Below are positions 45,608-55,083 of a stretch of 64,000 bases of DNA, in pieces. Positions within the stretch are counted from its first letter, which is position 1; every line of letters starts with the position of its first letter. A program made the position numbers and the translations under genes. Source of the stretch: Branchiostoma floridae. Its lineage: Eukaryota; Chordata; Leptocardii; Amphioxiformes; Branchiostomatidae. The stretch lies in assembly GCF_000003815.2 (NCBI RefSeq), contig NC_049980.1:2822740-2886739 (forward strand), written 5' to 3'. The notes under the pieces are model-generated. The model had not been told where the DNA came from. It saw only the letters and a program-made list of their open reading frames with translations, and did not search any database.

Positions 45608-46997
45608 TATTGATTAGATTTTGGGCCCCCTAGCAGTACTGCAGTGGAACTTCCAGTCTTGAGTGTTCTGAGCAAGACATACAGATTTTCATGATTTCTG
45701 GTATGTACAAAAAGTAGCTTCGACAAAGATGTACGAAATAAAAAACAGTCAAACCTGTATTAGCAGCCACCTGAGTGTGCATATCAAGCACCTGGCTATT
45801 TCGGTCACTTTTTATCGGTCCCTTGGATTTTTCCTATTGACTTAAGCATTAAGAAATAGTCTATAGCGGCCACCTGTACCACGCGGCCATGGCCACACGA
45901 TTTCCGGTCCTGTGGATATAGAAACATTTCCTATTGCAACCATACAGCAGCCATATGTCACCCTGCACCGAGTTTCAAATTAGTAGTTTGTGAGGATTTG
46001 AAGTTCCAGACAGGGTCAGTTATATTCTGTGCAAGTCTTTGTTGGCGAATTTACCAATATTGTGCATGGAAATATCAATCATTTTGACTTTGGCAGGGTC
46101 AGTTGGATTTTGAGATGAACCAAACAATGTTACTTGATGAGAAGATCAGAGGGTACTGAAATCATGTGTCCTTTATTGCTCGTGGTCAATTGATCAGCAT
46201 TTTCTCCATAGTGGCCACCACCCCGTCAAAAGTGGCCACATTTTTCCAATCCCATTTGTGGCCACTATAGACAGGTTTGACTACAAATTATGCAAAATAT
46301 GCAGAACCATATGTAAAAGCTAGCTAAACCATTCTCGCACTTGACAATCCTCTCCACAACCGCTACACACCTACCAAATATCGTGAAAATCCCCCAGCTG
46401 CATTTCGACTTATATTATTAATTATGGTGCCCAAAAAAATACCAAGCTCGCTGCAGTACCATAGGAAAACGCCAGGTGAACCGTTTTCGAACTAGGCATG
46501 CCTTTCCACAACTGCATACAGACCCATGTAACAGAAAACATGATAGATGATGGGAACTATTATACATGTGACATGCGTTAAATGTTAGTTGAAGGTGAAT
46601 GTCACCATGCATATTTGCATTAAAATCTTTTTCATGGAGGTCCGACGTCACCAAACTCTTGTTAGTTTCTTCACCCTGTCATCAATGCTATCTTTGCTAT
46701 CATTGAACTTTTATTTCCAAGTAGTATGTTCTGACCTTTGAGCTCTGACCATTATCATTTCAGGAGTTCATCGAAGGAGCTAAGAGTGATCCCTCAATTG
46801 TGAGGCTACTGCAGTGTGATCCCAGCGGTGGCATGTGAATTTGCAGGGTGGTTTACTAAATTTTGGTTTACAAAAGTTTCGGACAGCCTTTTTGTTTTGT
46901 TTTATTGCTGCAGGAATTCGTAGAGGGGGCAAAAGCTGACCCCTCCATCGTCAGACTGCTACAGTGTGACCCAAGTGGTGGCGGACAGTTGACGTGA
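38476..46997 (+). CDS. Hippocalcin/VILIP-type neuronal calcium sensor, alternative last exons
   Basis: Coding exons 38515-38892, 41450-41572, then either 46764-46838 or 46914-46997, giving 191 or 194 residues (hippocalcin is 193). The protein starts M-G-K-Q-N-S-K, an N-myristoylation signal that in this family supports the calcium-myristoyl switch to membranes. EF1 is degenerate (K-D-C-P-S-G). EF2 ([12 protein letters not shown], 73-84), EF3 ([12 protein letters not shown], 109-120) and EF4 ([12 protein letters not shown], 157-168) keep the calcium ligands. The body is nearly identical to vertebrate HPCA, HPCAL1 and NCALD, so it is probably their pre-duplication orthologue (inference). A TGA in frame at 38479-38481 fixes the start at 38515. 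The 5' UTR exon and promoter are not located. Confidence 0.93.
38893..39710. other. Calcium sensor intron, unique part
   Basis: No exon or recognised repeat. The rest of this intron is occupied by nested mobile elements up to 50 bp from the next exon. Confidence 0.4.
39711..40054. mobile_element. Composite Harbinger/GTACC element, left part
   Basis: Starts GGCAATGTTGATTTGATTA after TTA, like the left end of the 51-kb copy. From about 39945 it passes into the GTACC family (GTAGGTACCAGTACAGAAAA, then GGTCC repeats to 40024). It is cut off by the palindromic Tc1-like element and resumes at 41327. Confidence 0.7.
40381..40653 (+). pseudogene. Tc1-like transposase fragment, left arm
   Basis: Shows [15 protein letters not shown], the segment of Tc1 transposases just after the first catalytic Asp. 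The preceding D-G-R block is in another frame. Too short and shifted to function. Confidence 0.7.
40738..41217 (-). pseudogene. Tc1-like transposase fragment, right arm
   Basis: Mirror of the left arm with a longer open frame: [13 protein letters not shown], then [11 protein letters not shown] and a downstream H-P-R-Q-P-Q-Y-C-E stretch. The N-terminal DNA-binding domain is missing. Confidence 0.7.
41327..41398. mobile_element. Composite element, right remnant beside exon acceptor
   Basis: Continues the GTACC family (GTACCTTTGACTGTAGAAAC, TTGGTACAAATGACTA). Compare 51340-51385. It ends about 50 bp before the acceptor of the next calcium sensor exon. Confidence 0.6.
41450..41572 (+). CDS. Calcium sensor middle exon
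   Basis: 123 bp, 41 codons, acceptor CCACACAAG and donor GTGAGTGA, phase 0 at both ends. Encodes [13 protein letters not shown], then the first 11 positions of the EF4 loop. The last loop position (Glu) comes from the next exon. The acceptor has a weak pyrimidine tract. Confidence 0.95.
41573..44126. other. Calcium sensor last intron, first part
   Basis: No exon seen. 43888-43932 holds G10, then the perfect palindrome AGCCATGTGGCT, then C12: a hairpin with a GC-only outer stem. It follows a (TTGA)n-like stretch at 43790-43820 and may be the end of an unrecognised element. Confidence 0.4.
44127..45030. mobile_element. TA-flanked MITE, CAGTCAAACCTGT family, copy 4 (long)
   Basis: CAGTCAAACCTGTATTAGC at the left and CTATAGACAGGTTTGACTG at the right, TA on both sides. 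About 400 bp longer than copy 1, with a GC-rich middle (CACGCGTTCGGCC). No ORF of note. Confidence 0.8.
45314..45607. repeat. (TG)n microsatellite with interspersed TTTG
   Basis: About 290 bp of TG repeats broken by TTTG and GAG variants. The Cys/Val-rich and His/Thr-rich ORFs on each strand are repeat translations, not genes. Confidence 0.95.
45746..46282. mobile_element. TA-flanked MITE, CAGTCAAACCTGT family, copy 5
   Basis: CAGTCAAACCTGTATTAGC at the left and TATAGACAGGTTTGACTA at the right. The left flank lacks the TA, so one border is mutated. Ends 480 bp before alternative exon 4a. Confidence 0.7.
46764..46838 (+). CDS. Calcium sensor alternative last exon 4a
   Basis: Acceptor ATTATCATTTCAG, then 24 codons and TGA (46836-46838). 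Encodes [20 protein letters not shown], then S-G-G-M. The first Glu is position 12 of the EF4 loop. Ends only 75 bp before exon 4b. See exon 4b for the comparison. Confidence 0.85.
   Translation, partial: EFIEGAKSDPSIVRLLQCDPSGGM
46914..46997 (+). CDS. Calcium sensor alternative last exon 4b
   Basis: Acceptor with a strong pyrimidine tract (TTTTATTGCTGCAG), 27 codons and TGA (46995-46997). Encodes [20 protein letters not shown], then S-G-G-G-Q-L-T. Of the first 23 residues only two differ from 4a (I/V, S/A). Yet about 19 of 68 bases differ, nearly all synonymous, so both have been kept under selection. The 194-residue form is closer to the usual family length. Confidence 0.88.
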   Translation, partial: EFVEGAKADPSIVRLLQCDPSGGGQLT

Positions 46998-49900
46998 TTA
47001 GATTCACTTCCTATCATCATTCCCTGTGTCAGACATCAGAGCGGAGACTACCATTGTGTCTGATTTTAACATTTTAGGAAAAGAAATCCATATCTGAGTG
47101 TATGTGAGTCCCAGCTGCAAGTGTGTATTGTACAGTTTTTATGTCCCATGCAGTTTTCTACATTCAAGACATTATGGTATCCTACATGTCCTCCATCTGA
47201 CAGAGTACATGTACATACATCTCTAACAATATGCAGAATAGACATCTTCTGACATGTGCATGTATATATATATATACAGGAAACGTACCAGCCTGCTGTA
47301 ACTAGATATTCAAGAACTTGTTGTAAACTTTTCTTTACTGTGGACCATAGGAAAATGTGATAATGTAATAGGAGGCATACATGTAGTATGGGACAAATAC
47401 ATGGATAGACAAGTTTGTTTTTTGCAGTCTGTAGTCAACCTTGTAAGCTGTGCAATGAAGGGACCATTGAAATTTCGTTACACTTTTCCAGCACTGATTT
47501 CTTTGTATCAACTTTCTTTCCCTTGGTATTAGTCCTGTTTCTGTTTGTAGGCAACATGGCCATTGACTTGCTGTTCAAAATGTATACAGACATCATGTAC
47601 ATGTATTATACATTAGCTACAATGTTCAGTTGAAGGTTACAGTTAACATTCATAATCGGGTTTCATGAGAGCCAACCCAAGTTGTTAGTTAAGGTAATAT
47701 GTAATCCCTCTCTGATCAACAGTCACTGGCCAAGGGTAGCAATTACAAACTGTCAATACCACAACAAAACATGCTAGGTGAAACGTTGCAACTTTCTATT
47801 TAATAGGCTCGTTTTCATTGAATTGTAAAAAATGCTATCGCCTGCCTTTACGACTTGATATGGAGCAAATTCTAGACAACATCACTGGTCCCTTTGTTTT
47901 TCTACAACCCCTGTAATGTTTTACCACAACATTTATATTGATTGATGGTTGATGGCTTGGAAGATTATTATAACTATGAGTGGGATTTAACCCCTTAAAA
48001 AATGGCTGTCGCCTGAGAAGGCACGGAGAATTGAAATAGTAGCCAAAATTGTATTAATTCAGTTCCCAGCATGATTGTTCGGCAGATGAAACCAGCTACC
48101 CATGCCATCTGATTGATCATGTCAGATCGCTACTGTCACTGATCTTGGAGGCTGTGTGAGGTGATTTATTTCAGTTGCCAAATTCGGTAACTAACGTTAC
48201 CACCACAAGTACAATGGTTGCCATGTTTATATTATCCACATATAAGACTAGAAATGGACATTTTTGTGATGCTCTACAGTTTTTCTGGCTTTCTAAAGAA
48301 ACAAGAAAGGGTTGTTGACTGATATTTGTTTCCCACCGTGCTTAACAAAATGTTGAGCACGTAATGAAATGACTGTAACAAACGTTACCATTGTTCGATA
48401 CTTTCTAAGCTTTCTATCTGACCTGGTGTAATGCTGCCCACTTTTTAATGTCCCTAGGGATTTCCACTTATATCTAAACATGTAGCCAATAATGTAAATC
48501 ATTTCAAAGAAAAAAGGGTAAGGTTTACTGTTGTAACAAACATTTGTTACATACACATGCCCTGTAACCAATCGGAAAGAAAATAATAAGTTGAGGTTTT
48601 GGGGGGGCTATGGTTGCAAGCGGAATTTTCCAAAACAATCAGGTAGGTTTTGCTGAAAAATAAGCCAATTTATATTTCGAACAAAAAATTGCCATTATTT
48701 ACGTTTTAATAAGAACGAGTGAATACAAATGTAGTTTCCAGAACAGTGGCATCAGGCAGGGAGGGATATGGCCGGTGTTATATCTCCGGCATACAGAACC
48801 TTATAACTACATCTACATGTACATGTAGCCCTTATTGAAAATCACGAACCAGCACTCTACCAAAAAACATGAATGCCACCACTCTGGAAGCCTACAAAAG
48901 GCTAACTTCCACATTATGGATGCAACAAAAACACAACAATGTCTTCAACACAACAATGTCTTCAGGAAGTTGTTGGTTCACTTTCTAAACACTTCAAGCT
49001 GCACAATATTCTTCAGCACTCATGATACAGCAGTTGGTGTTGGTACAACAAATGTGTCTTGTTTACTGTGTTGTGTCTGAGAAGGGTATGTGAAAAAATA
49101 CCTGGCAGTTTGTTTTGTAACTTCCAATAAGGATTATAGACAAAATAAATGTTCAAAATTATATATACCGACTTGAAAATGTATAGTCTGTAGCATATCT
49201 GTTCAGCTAACAGAATTCAGAATTTGCAGCACATGTGTACATGTACACACTTATCAAAACAGGTTATCAAACCTGACCAGCTGTACATGTGGTAACAGTT
49301 TGAACTGAACTCTGGTGAAAAGAAATGATTTTAGATGTAACTTACTGGTTTTGATGGTATTTCCATTAATTCAGAGACATGATAAAATAACAATGTCTTG
49401 CTTTTTAAGCCTGATAGGCATTTTAAATGTCGACTAACAATGTAGCAGCAAATAGAAAGGCAGTAATCACCCATACATATGATACAATAAGTCAAGCAAA
49501 ATTGATATGATATGTTAACCACAAAATTTATAATTATTGTTTTAAATAGTAAATGTTTTGTTGCATCCTTTTTGCCTGATCAAGCTTTGAAAGTTGTGAA
49601 AGTCAATGTGGTGGTACAAGGGTTTGCAAAGTAATGCGTAGGAAAAAAATTAGTGCTTGTGCTTGTTCAAGCTATATATGATTTTACTATTATCATATAG
49701 CCAGGCGACATTGACCAATCAAAAGGCCCGTTTTATATTGGTTATGAGGCCATAACACATATCAGAAAATCATTTAACATTGGTGTTAAATTCATTTAAC
49801 ACCGGATCCAATCAGAAGGAGAGGTCACAGAACATTGATTAATCAGAATATAACCCAGCAGGGAGGAATGATCACACCTAGCAGGGAGGAATGTTCAGTA

Positions 49901-50632
49901 CAGTAGACATGGTTTTAAAAAGATTTGACATGCCGCTCTCGGGTCCTTGCCCGGGGGTGGTTGTGGGGGTGCTTTGCCACTGAGTATACTGCCTCCCTCC
50001 ATCTCTCCCTGTCGTGTGCCCCGGGTGCTTGCAAGAGGCAGGCCAGGCCAGTCCTTAATTGCCAAGATTGCAATGTTGTGAATATTTTCTGCAGAAATTT
50101 TGGTTTCAAAATGAAGTATGTAATCTCCTTATATGTAAATTTTCAAAATGCATTTCTCAGAAATTCAATAAATGAATTTGAAAGTATACAAAATGTAGTA
50201 TCAAAGGAATTTGTATGCTTCATACTGTGAGGTTGGATAGACAATATGATGATAACATTAATGAGCCACATTTTTTACCTTTTGTATATGGTTCAAAAGG
50301 CCTTCCCTCACTGTTTTTTTTGTGGTTATAGCAAATGATCAAGCATTATGACTAACTGTCTATGAACCTTTATTACAATATGATATTGAAAACACCTAGT
50401 ATACCAGATGCATTTCAGTTTTGCATTGCTAATTTGTAGGATCTTTCTGGTTGAAATCTGAAAGAAAGAAAAAGAGAATCCTTACCTACCTACCAAATTT
50501 TGTCTAGACCATAACTGGAAACACAGCACAGTTTTTGTCTAGACCCAAGGTACTGTTGTCATACAAGTCACATACATTTAATTTGTTGACAGAAGATTGA
50601 TGAATTGATGAATTCAACAATGTACTCAAACT
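46998..50632. other. 3' flank of calcium sensor; no further gene confirmed
   Basis: Holds the presumed 3' UTR; no close AATAAA was found. 49930-50060 is GC-richer. Its minus strand reads H-D-R-E-R-W-R-E-A-V-Y-S-V-A, which resembles the extreme C-terminus of some LINE ORF2 proteins, too little to call. The rest is unique DNA. Confidence 0.4.
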
Positions 50633-50866
50633 AGGGGATGGTACTGGTACAAAATGTTTTTTTTTTCCTGTTGGACCGGACCTGAAAAAATTCAGTAACC
50701 GGATGTTGGACTGAATATAAGAAAATGAACAGGTTATATATACTGGCACTACGTGTTTTCGGGCTTATTGGTCCAAGAATATCACGAGCGAAGTAGAGGA
50801 GAGTTGATAGTTTCTTTGGTCAAATTTTACAAATTTACTAAATTTTCTGTACCAGTACCCACACCT
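50633..50866. mobile_element. GTACC-family element, short copy
   Basis: AGGGGATGGTACTGGTACAA at the left and TGTACCAGTACCCACACCT at the right, with GGACCGGACCTGAAAAAATT inside. About 230 bp; lacks the GGTCC-rich right section. Confidence 0.7.
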
Positions 50867-51051
50867 AACCAAGGCTAGGCAGGATGTATGTATAATAATA
50901 TGTACATATCTGTATGTAGACATTGTCAGACCACCAAATGCACGGCTACATTTATTGCATACTCATTATACATTTTCCAATCAAGCTCATTCTTGGTGGG
51001 AAGTAATTGTTCAGTCTCAAAATACAGTCCCAATGCGTGTTGGTCTAGTAA

Positions 51052-51722
51052 GGCCATGTTGATTTGATTATATGGATGACATCCGCGCTCGCATAAATTT
51101 TTGACAAAAAAAAAAAAAAAAAGAGTTTTCGACCTCACAGTAACTAATGCCAAAAATAAGTCTAAGACTAAGATGTGAAAGGACAGAAAGAAAGAAAAAA
51201 ACCTATTGTTGGTATGTACTATAGGGGTAGGTACCATTACAGGAAATTCAGGTATAGATCCCATTCAGGTCCAGAGGATCAGGTCCGGACCTGAACCTGG
51301 ACCTGATTGTGGAAACTTGAACATCCCATTTTCATGTAATCAATGCTATCTGTTTCTTTGACTGTAGAAACTTGGTACAAATGACTATAAAGTCTACTCG
51401 ACTTCGCTTTTATTGTATTCTTGCCCCGGTAAGACCCCAAACACCTGCCGATATAGTGTGTCCATTTTCTAATTGGCGTTTTCTTTTTCGGATCGGTCCA
51501 AGAAGAAGAAAAAAAACGTCTTACACCCGTACTGGTCCCTACACCTAACTGTTGGTATACCATACTAAGTGTTTTTAGTCCTATGTTCAACCTTCCTTCA
51601 TAACCACTTAGATTTCATACTGAATGCATCTTTTTTGTTTTTGCCAAATTTTTTATTTGCTCACTCGCATCAGTTTTGGAGTTTCCAGAGGATATCATCC
51701 ATATAATCAAATCAACATGGCC
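51052..51722. mobile_element. Harbinger-like MITE with nested GTACC element, second copy
   Basis: GGCCATGTTGATTTGATTA at the left and TAATCAAATCAACATGGCC at the right, TAA on both sides (51049-51051, 51723-51725). The nested GTACC element runs about 51226-51551 (GGGGTAGGTACCATTACAGG to GTACTGGTCCCTACACCT). It is the inverse of the composite at 5366-6250. The shared junctions show the two families moved together after the nesting. Confidence 0.85.
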
Positions 51723-51725
51723 TAA

Positions 51726-53211
51726 GTTGCTAAAGATTGTATGTCTCTTTTTTGTGCTGATCAAAGTTGTGAAATGATGTTAAATGAGAAATGATCAAAG
51801 TTGTGAAATGATGTTAATGAGAAATGGAGATGTTTTAGTAATGAATTTAGATTACTATAAACTTACTTACAATTAGAAAGTGTAAAAATTTATGTACTAT
51901 ACAAACAGGCCTTTTATTCTTGGACAATTTTAATCAAACATTTTAGATTAACTACATGTATATGAACTGATATTTGTAAGTATGATATATCAAAGGATAA
52001 TGAATATGTAAGGTTGCAATTCCATGTCTTCAGGAACAAAGGCAATTCTGCTCTGAGCCAGAATTCCAGGATGAAATAAACAAAAAAATGTTGTATTCTA
52101 CTCAGTAAAAACCAAACGATTCTGGTTCAGGGGCCCCAATTTCTGGCTCGGTGGCCCAGAAAATTCTATCAGAATTCTGCAGAATTTGCTTTGTTCCTGG
52201 AGACATCTAATTGCAACCCAAATATTATCCTTTAACATAATCATACTTTAACCAATTGCAAATTCATTGATATTTAATCTATTCTGAAATTATTAAGGTT
52301 TTCCAGACTGACTTTTTGTCCGGAATTATTCTGTTGTAGTCAAATATTGCAGGACAACAATGTGTAAACATAACCTAGAATTAATAAGTTAAAGTGATTC
52401 TATATTATAGTTTGTAGACATGTAGCATAAGGCCAAGGGTCTGTAAAATGTAAAACATACATACAAACATAACCTGGGGTTATGTGAAATTTTGCACCAA
52501 ATGTCAAATCTACATGCTTGGCTTTTATTGCAGCACCTAGCAAACTGCTGTTTCCTGACCTTGCACTGAGTTTATACAAAATCCTACCTATTTGTGCTGT
52601 GCTACTTAATTAACTGTGATGTCCTTGCTACAATGTAATTGTCATCAATCAATCAATGATTTTGTCCAAGAAGTGAGGTTGGCAAGAGATGGTTATCTCT
52701 AGACATGCCTTCTAACTATTCAGTAAGAGATCAGAGGATGACTGTAGCTCGTCCATCGCACGCCTTATACTACAGTGATAGATCTTGCTGTGATACATTC
52801 CATTGCCAGTGTGCGCCGGAAGCTGTGGTATATCTTGTATGAGGCATTTGCTGCCGCATTGCCCAACAAAATAGTGTTGATGATTTGTAATCTATATATT
52901 TGGAAAAGCTAAAGATGTTTTCTGATTAAATGTTGTGCAGTACCTTCTTCTGCATTTAAGTATCAATAAAATCATTGTATTGGAATCAGGGTGCAGTTTC
53001 TGTATTCTAAGTTCACACATGAAAGACAGCACTGGAGCTAACCTACAAAAAAAATGCTCACCCCTAAAGCAAACAAACTTCAAAAAGTCCTATAAATGTC
53101 TGTGTGTGAAAAACTAAGAAAGGGCATAGGCAAAGCCATTTATTATACACCAGGTAAGTAAGCAGGCAGGTCCCATACCAAATTTGAGGTTAATACTCCT
53201 CAAGTACAGGA
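51726..53211. other. No gene seen
   Basis: AT-rich unique DNA. A directly repeated 36-bp stretch (ATGATCAAAGTTGTGAAATG and following) lies at about 51758-51830. The plus and minus open stretches at 52892-53117 overlap and have no recognised domain. Confidence 0.4.
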
Positions 53212-53637
53212 CAGGGCTGGGTACCGGTACAGAAAATTCAGGTCCAGGTCCGGTTCAGGTCCAAAGGATCAGGTCCGGACCTGAACCTGGACCTGATGCA
53301 GTATGACTCATACCAATGGTCCATTTTACTACAAAGAAATCTGTTTGGTGGAGTATAAGACTTACACTGGCGTCTTAAAATCCTACAACGCTAACTGCAC
53401 CTGTACGATTGACTGTAAAACTTGGTAAAAATGACTATAAACTCTACTCTACTTCACTCTTGTTATTTTCTTCCACCTGCAAGCGCCAAAACGTGTGAAT
53501 GCCTGATCAAATAATATGTTAATTTTCTAACCGGTCCAACATCCGGTTCACCTAATTTTTTCAGGTCCGGTTTTTCTGGACCGGTCCAATAAGAAAAACC
53601 GGTTTTGTACCGGTATGCTGTACCGATAACCAGCCCT
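53212..53637. mobile_element. GTACC-family element, complete copy, reverse orientation
   Basis: CAGGGCTGGGTACCGGTACA at the left and TGTACCGATAACCAGCCCT at the right. Same internal order as 26317-26738 but reversed, including ACCGGTCCAACATCCGG and TGGACCGGTCCAATAAG. This and 26317 give the best full-length reference for the family (about 420 bp). Confidence 0.85.
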
Positions 53638-54780
53638 ACTCCAGGAGGGAGGGTCACCTCCTGAAGTAGTACATTCATTAAGATTGACTGGGTTACTACT
53701 AGGGGTGCCATGGGTACCAGACTTAGTATAGTGTACTGCTACAAAACCAGACAAATTCCCTGTGTGAGAATTGACTCTTCCGCTGACGGCTTGTTCTCAC
53801 TGAAATGTAAATAAGTGTGGCAATAAAACTGTTGCCATGGCGATGGTTTTATTTTCATAAGTATTCATTATTCTTTAGGTGTGTTGTATTTGTGTTCTAT
53901 CCTTTCGCATAGCTATATGTATGAAGATTGTTTTACGCGATGGATATTTGTAGGGTATTGCTGCTAACAAGAAATGTGACCTCTTATGACGAGTGCCCTA
54001 TCATAAATGTTTCTCATTGATTATACAACTGAATTCCTGATTTTCTCATAAATCATGTAAATGAGCCCCTAATTTGCATGACTCACGTCCGCATCGCAAG
54101 AATGGATTTTTTGTCATTCAACACTACAAAAGCAATGTCTCATTAATTATGTAAATTAGGTACCGCTTTGCATGCTTGATGTCTGTCGATATTTCTCTCT
54201 TTTCTGGTTACATATGTCATGTTTAAGTGCCCTAGTAGTAATGAAATACTGTGGCTTTATAATAAAATGTGCTCATTAAGTATGCAAATTAGCCCCTGGT
54301 TTGCATTAATAACTCTTATAATTATTTATGGAAGGCATCTCCAAAGTTATCTACATATCAAAAATCACGATGATCCGTCAACCCCTTCCAGAGTTATTCC
54401 TTTTCAAAAGGATGGTGCAATTACGCATGCGCGAACGAATTTCTGTGGAATTTCGGGAATCGGATATATCCTTAACACACACTCACTCACTCTGGCGAGC
54501 TCGCTCGGAATCTCCACATTAACAGTAAGCCTAATATTTCTCTCTTTTGGAGTTACATATTGCATACCTTTAAGCATTCTAACATGAAAGGCAGTGTATT
54601 TAGAAACTGTTGTCAGTAAATTAGCCCCTAATTTGCACGGTTAGCATTTAATTATGTGCTGCAACTCTAAAGCTATCTTTATTCCAAATATCATGATCTG
54701 TCAACCCAATCCCGAGTTATTTCCCTCTAAAGGGATGATGCAACTACACAAAATTCTAATGAGAGAGACAGGGAGAGAGA
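53638..54780. other. Dispersed ATTTGCAT-rich repeat, no gene
   Basis: Three diverged units in tandem, near 54030-54200, 54240-54480 and 54600-54760. Each has a TATGCAAATTAGCCCC or TAATTTGCA block, and the later units add a CCGTCAACCC block. The same motifs occur at 15.1, 25.0 and 30.0 kb. The open frame at 54219-54587 simply follows this repeat. A short (GA)n run lies at 54769-54792. Confidence 0.55.
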
Positions 54781-54883
54781 GAGAGAGAGAGATTCGGGCG
54801 CAACGCAACCTTGTCGCCTGATAACCCAAATCATACCGTCTATGATCGTTTGGGACATAATGCGACCTAGTGTCCTGATGACC

Positions 54884-55025
54884 TTTCTCCCAGGTTCACC
54901 CGCTTTCTTCCAGGTTCACTCGCTTTCTCCCAGGTTCTACCGCTTTCTCCCATATTCTGCTGCTTTTTCCCAGGTTCTACTACTTTGTGCCAGATTCTCC
55001 TCCTTTCTCTCATATTCTCCTGGTT
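54884..55025. repeat. Minisatellite, ~22-25-bp units
   Basis: Degenerate units such as CCCAGGTTCTACCGCTTTCT and CCCATATTCTGCTGCTTTTT, about six copies, directly before the foldback element. Confidence 0.7.
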
Positions 55026-55083
55026 TACACTTGGAAAGTAATCTGAATATCATTCTTCCTATTTGTCCTGATTTACATAAATG

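Noticed and set aside
45226-45726. Cys/Val-rich and His/Thr-rich ORFs of 63-140 residues
   Set aside because: They are translations of the (TG)n microsatellite.
49925-50109. Minus-strand LINE ORF2 end (H-D-R-E-R-W-R-E)
   Set aside because: Suggestive only; a single short motif without upstream RT sequence.
54219-54587. 122-residue plus-strand ORF
   Set aside because: Lies in a dispersed non-coding repeat also found at 15, 25 and 30 kb; the frame is not conserved among copies.
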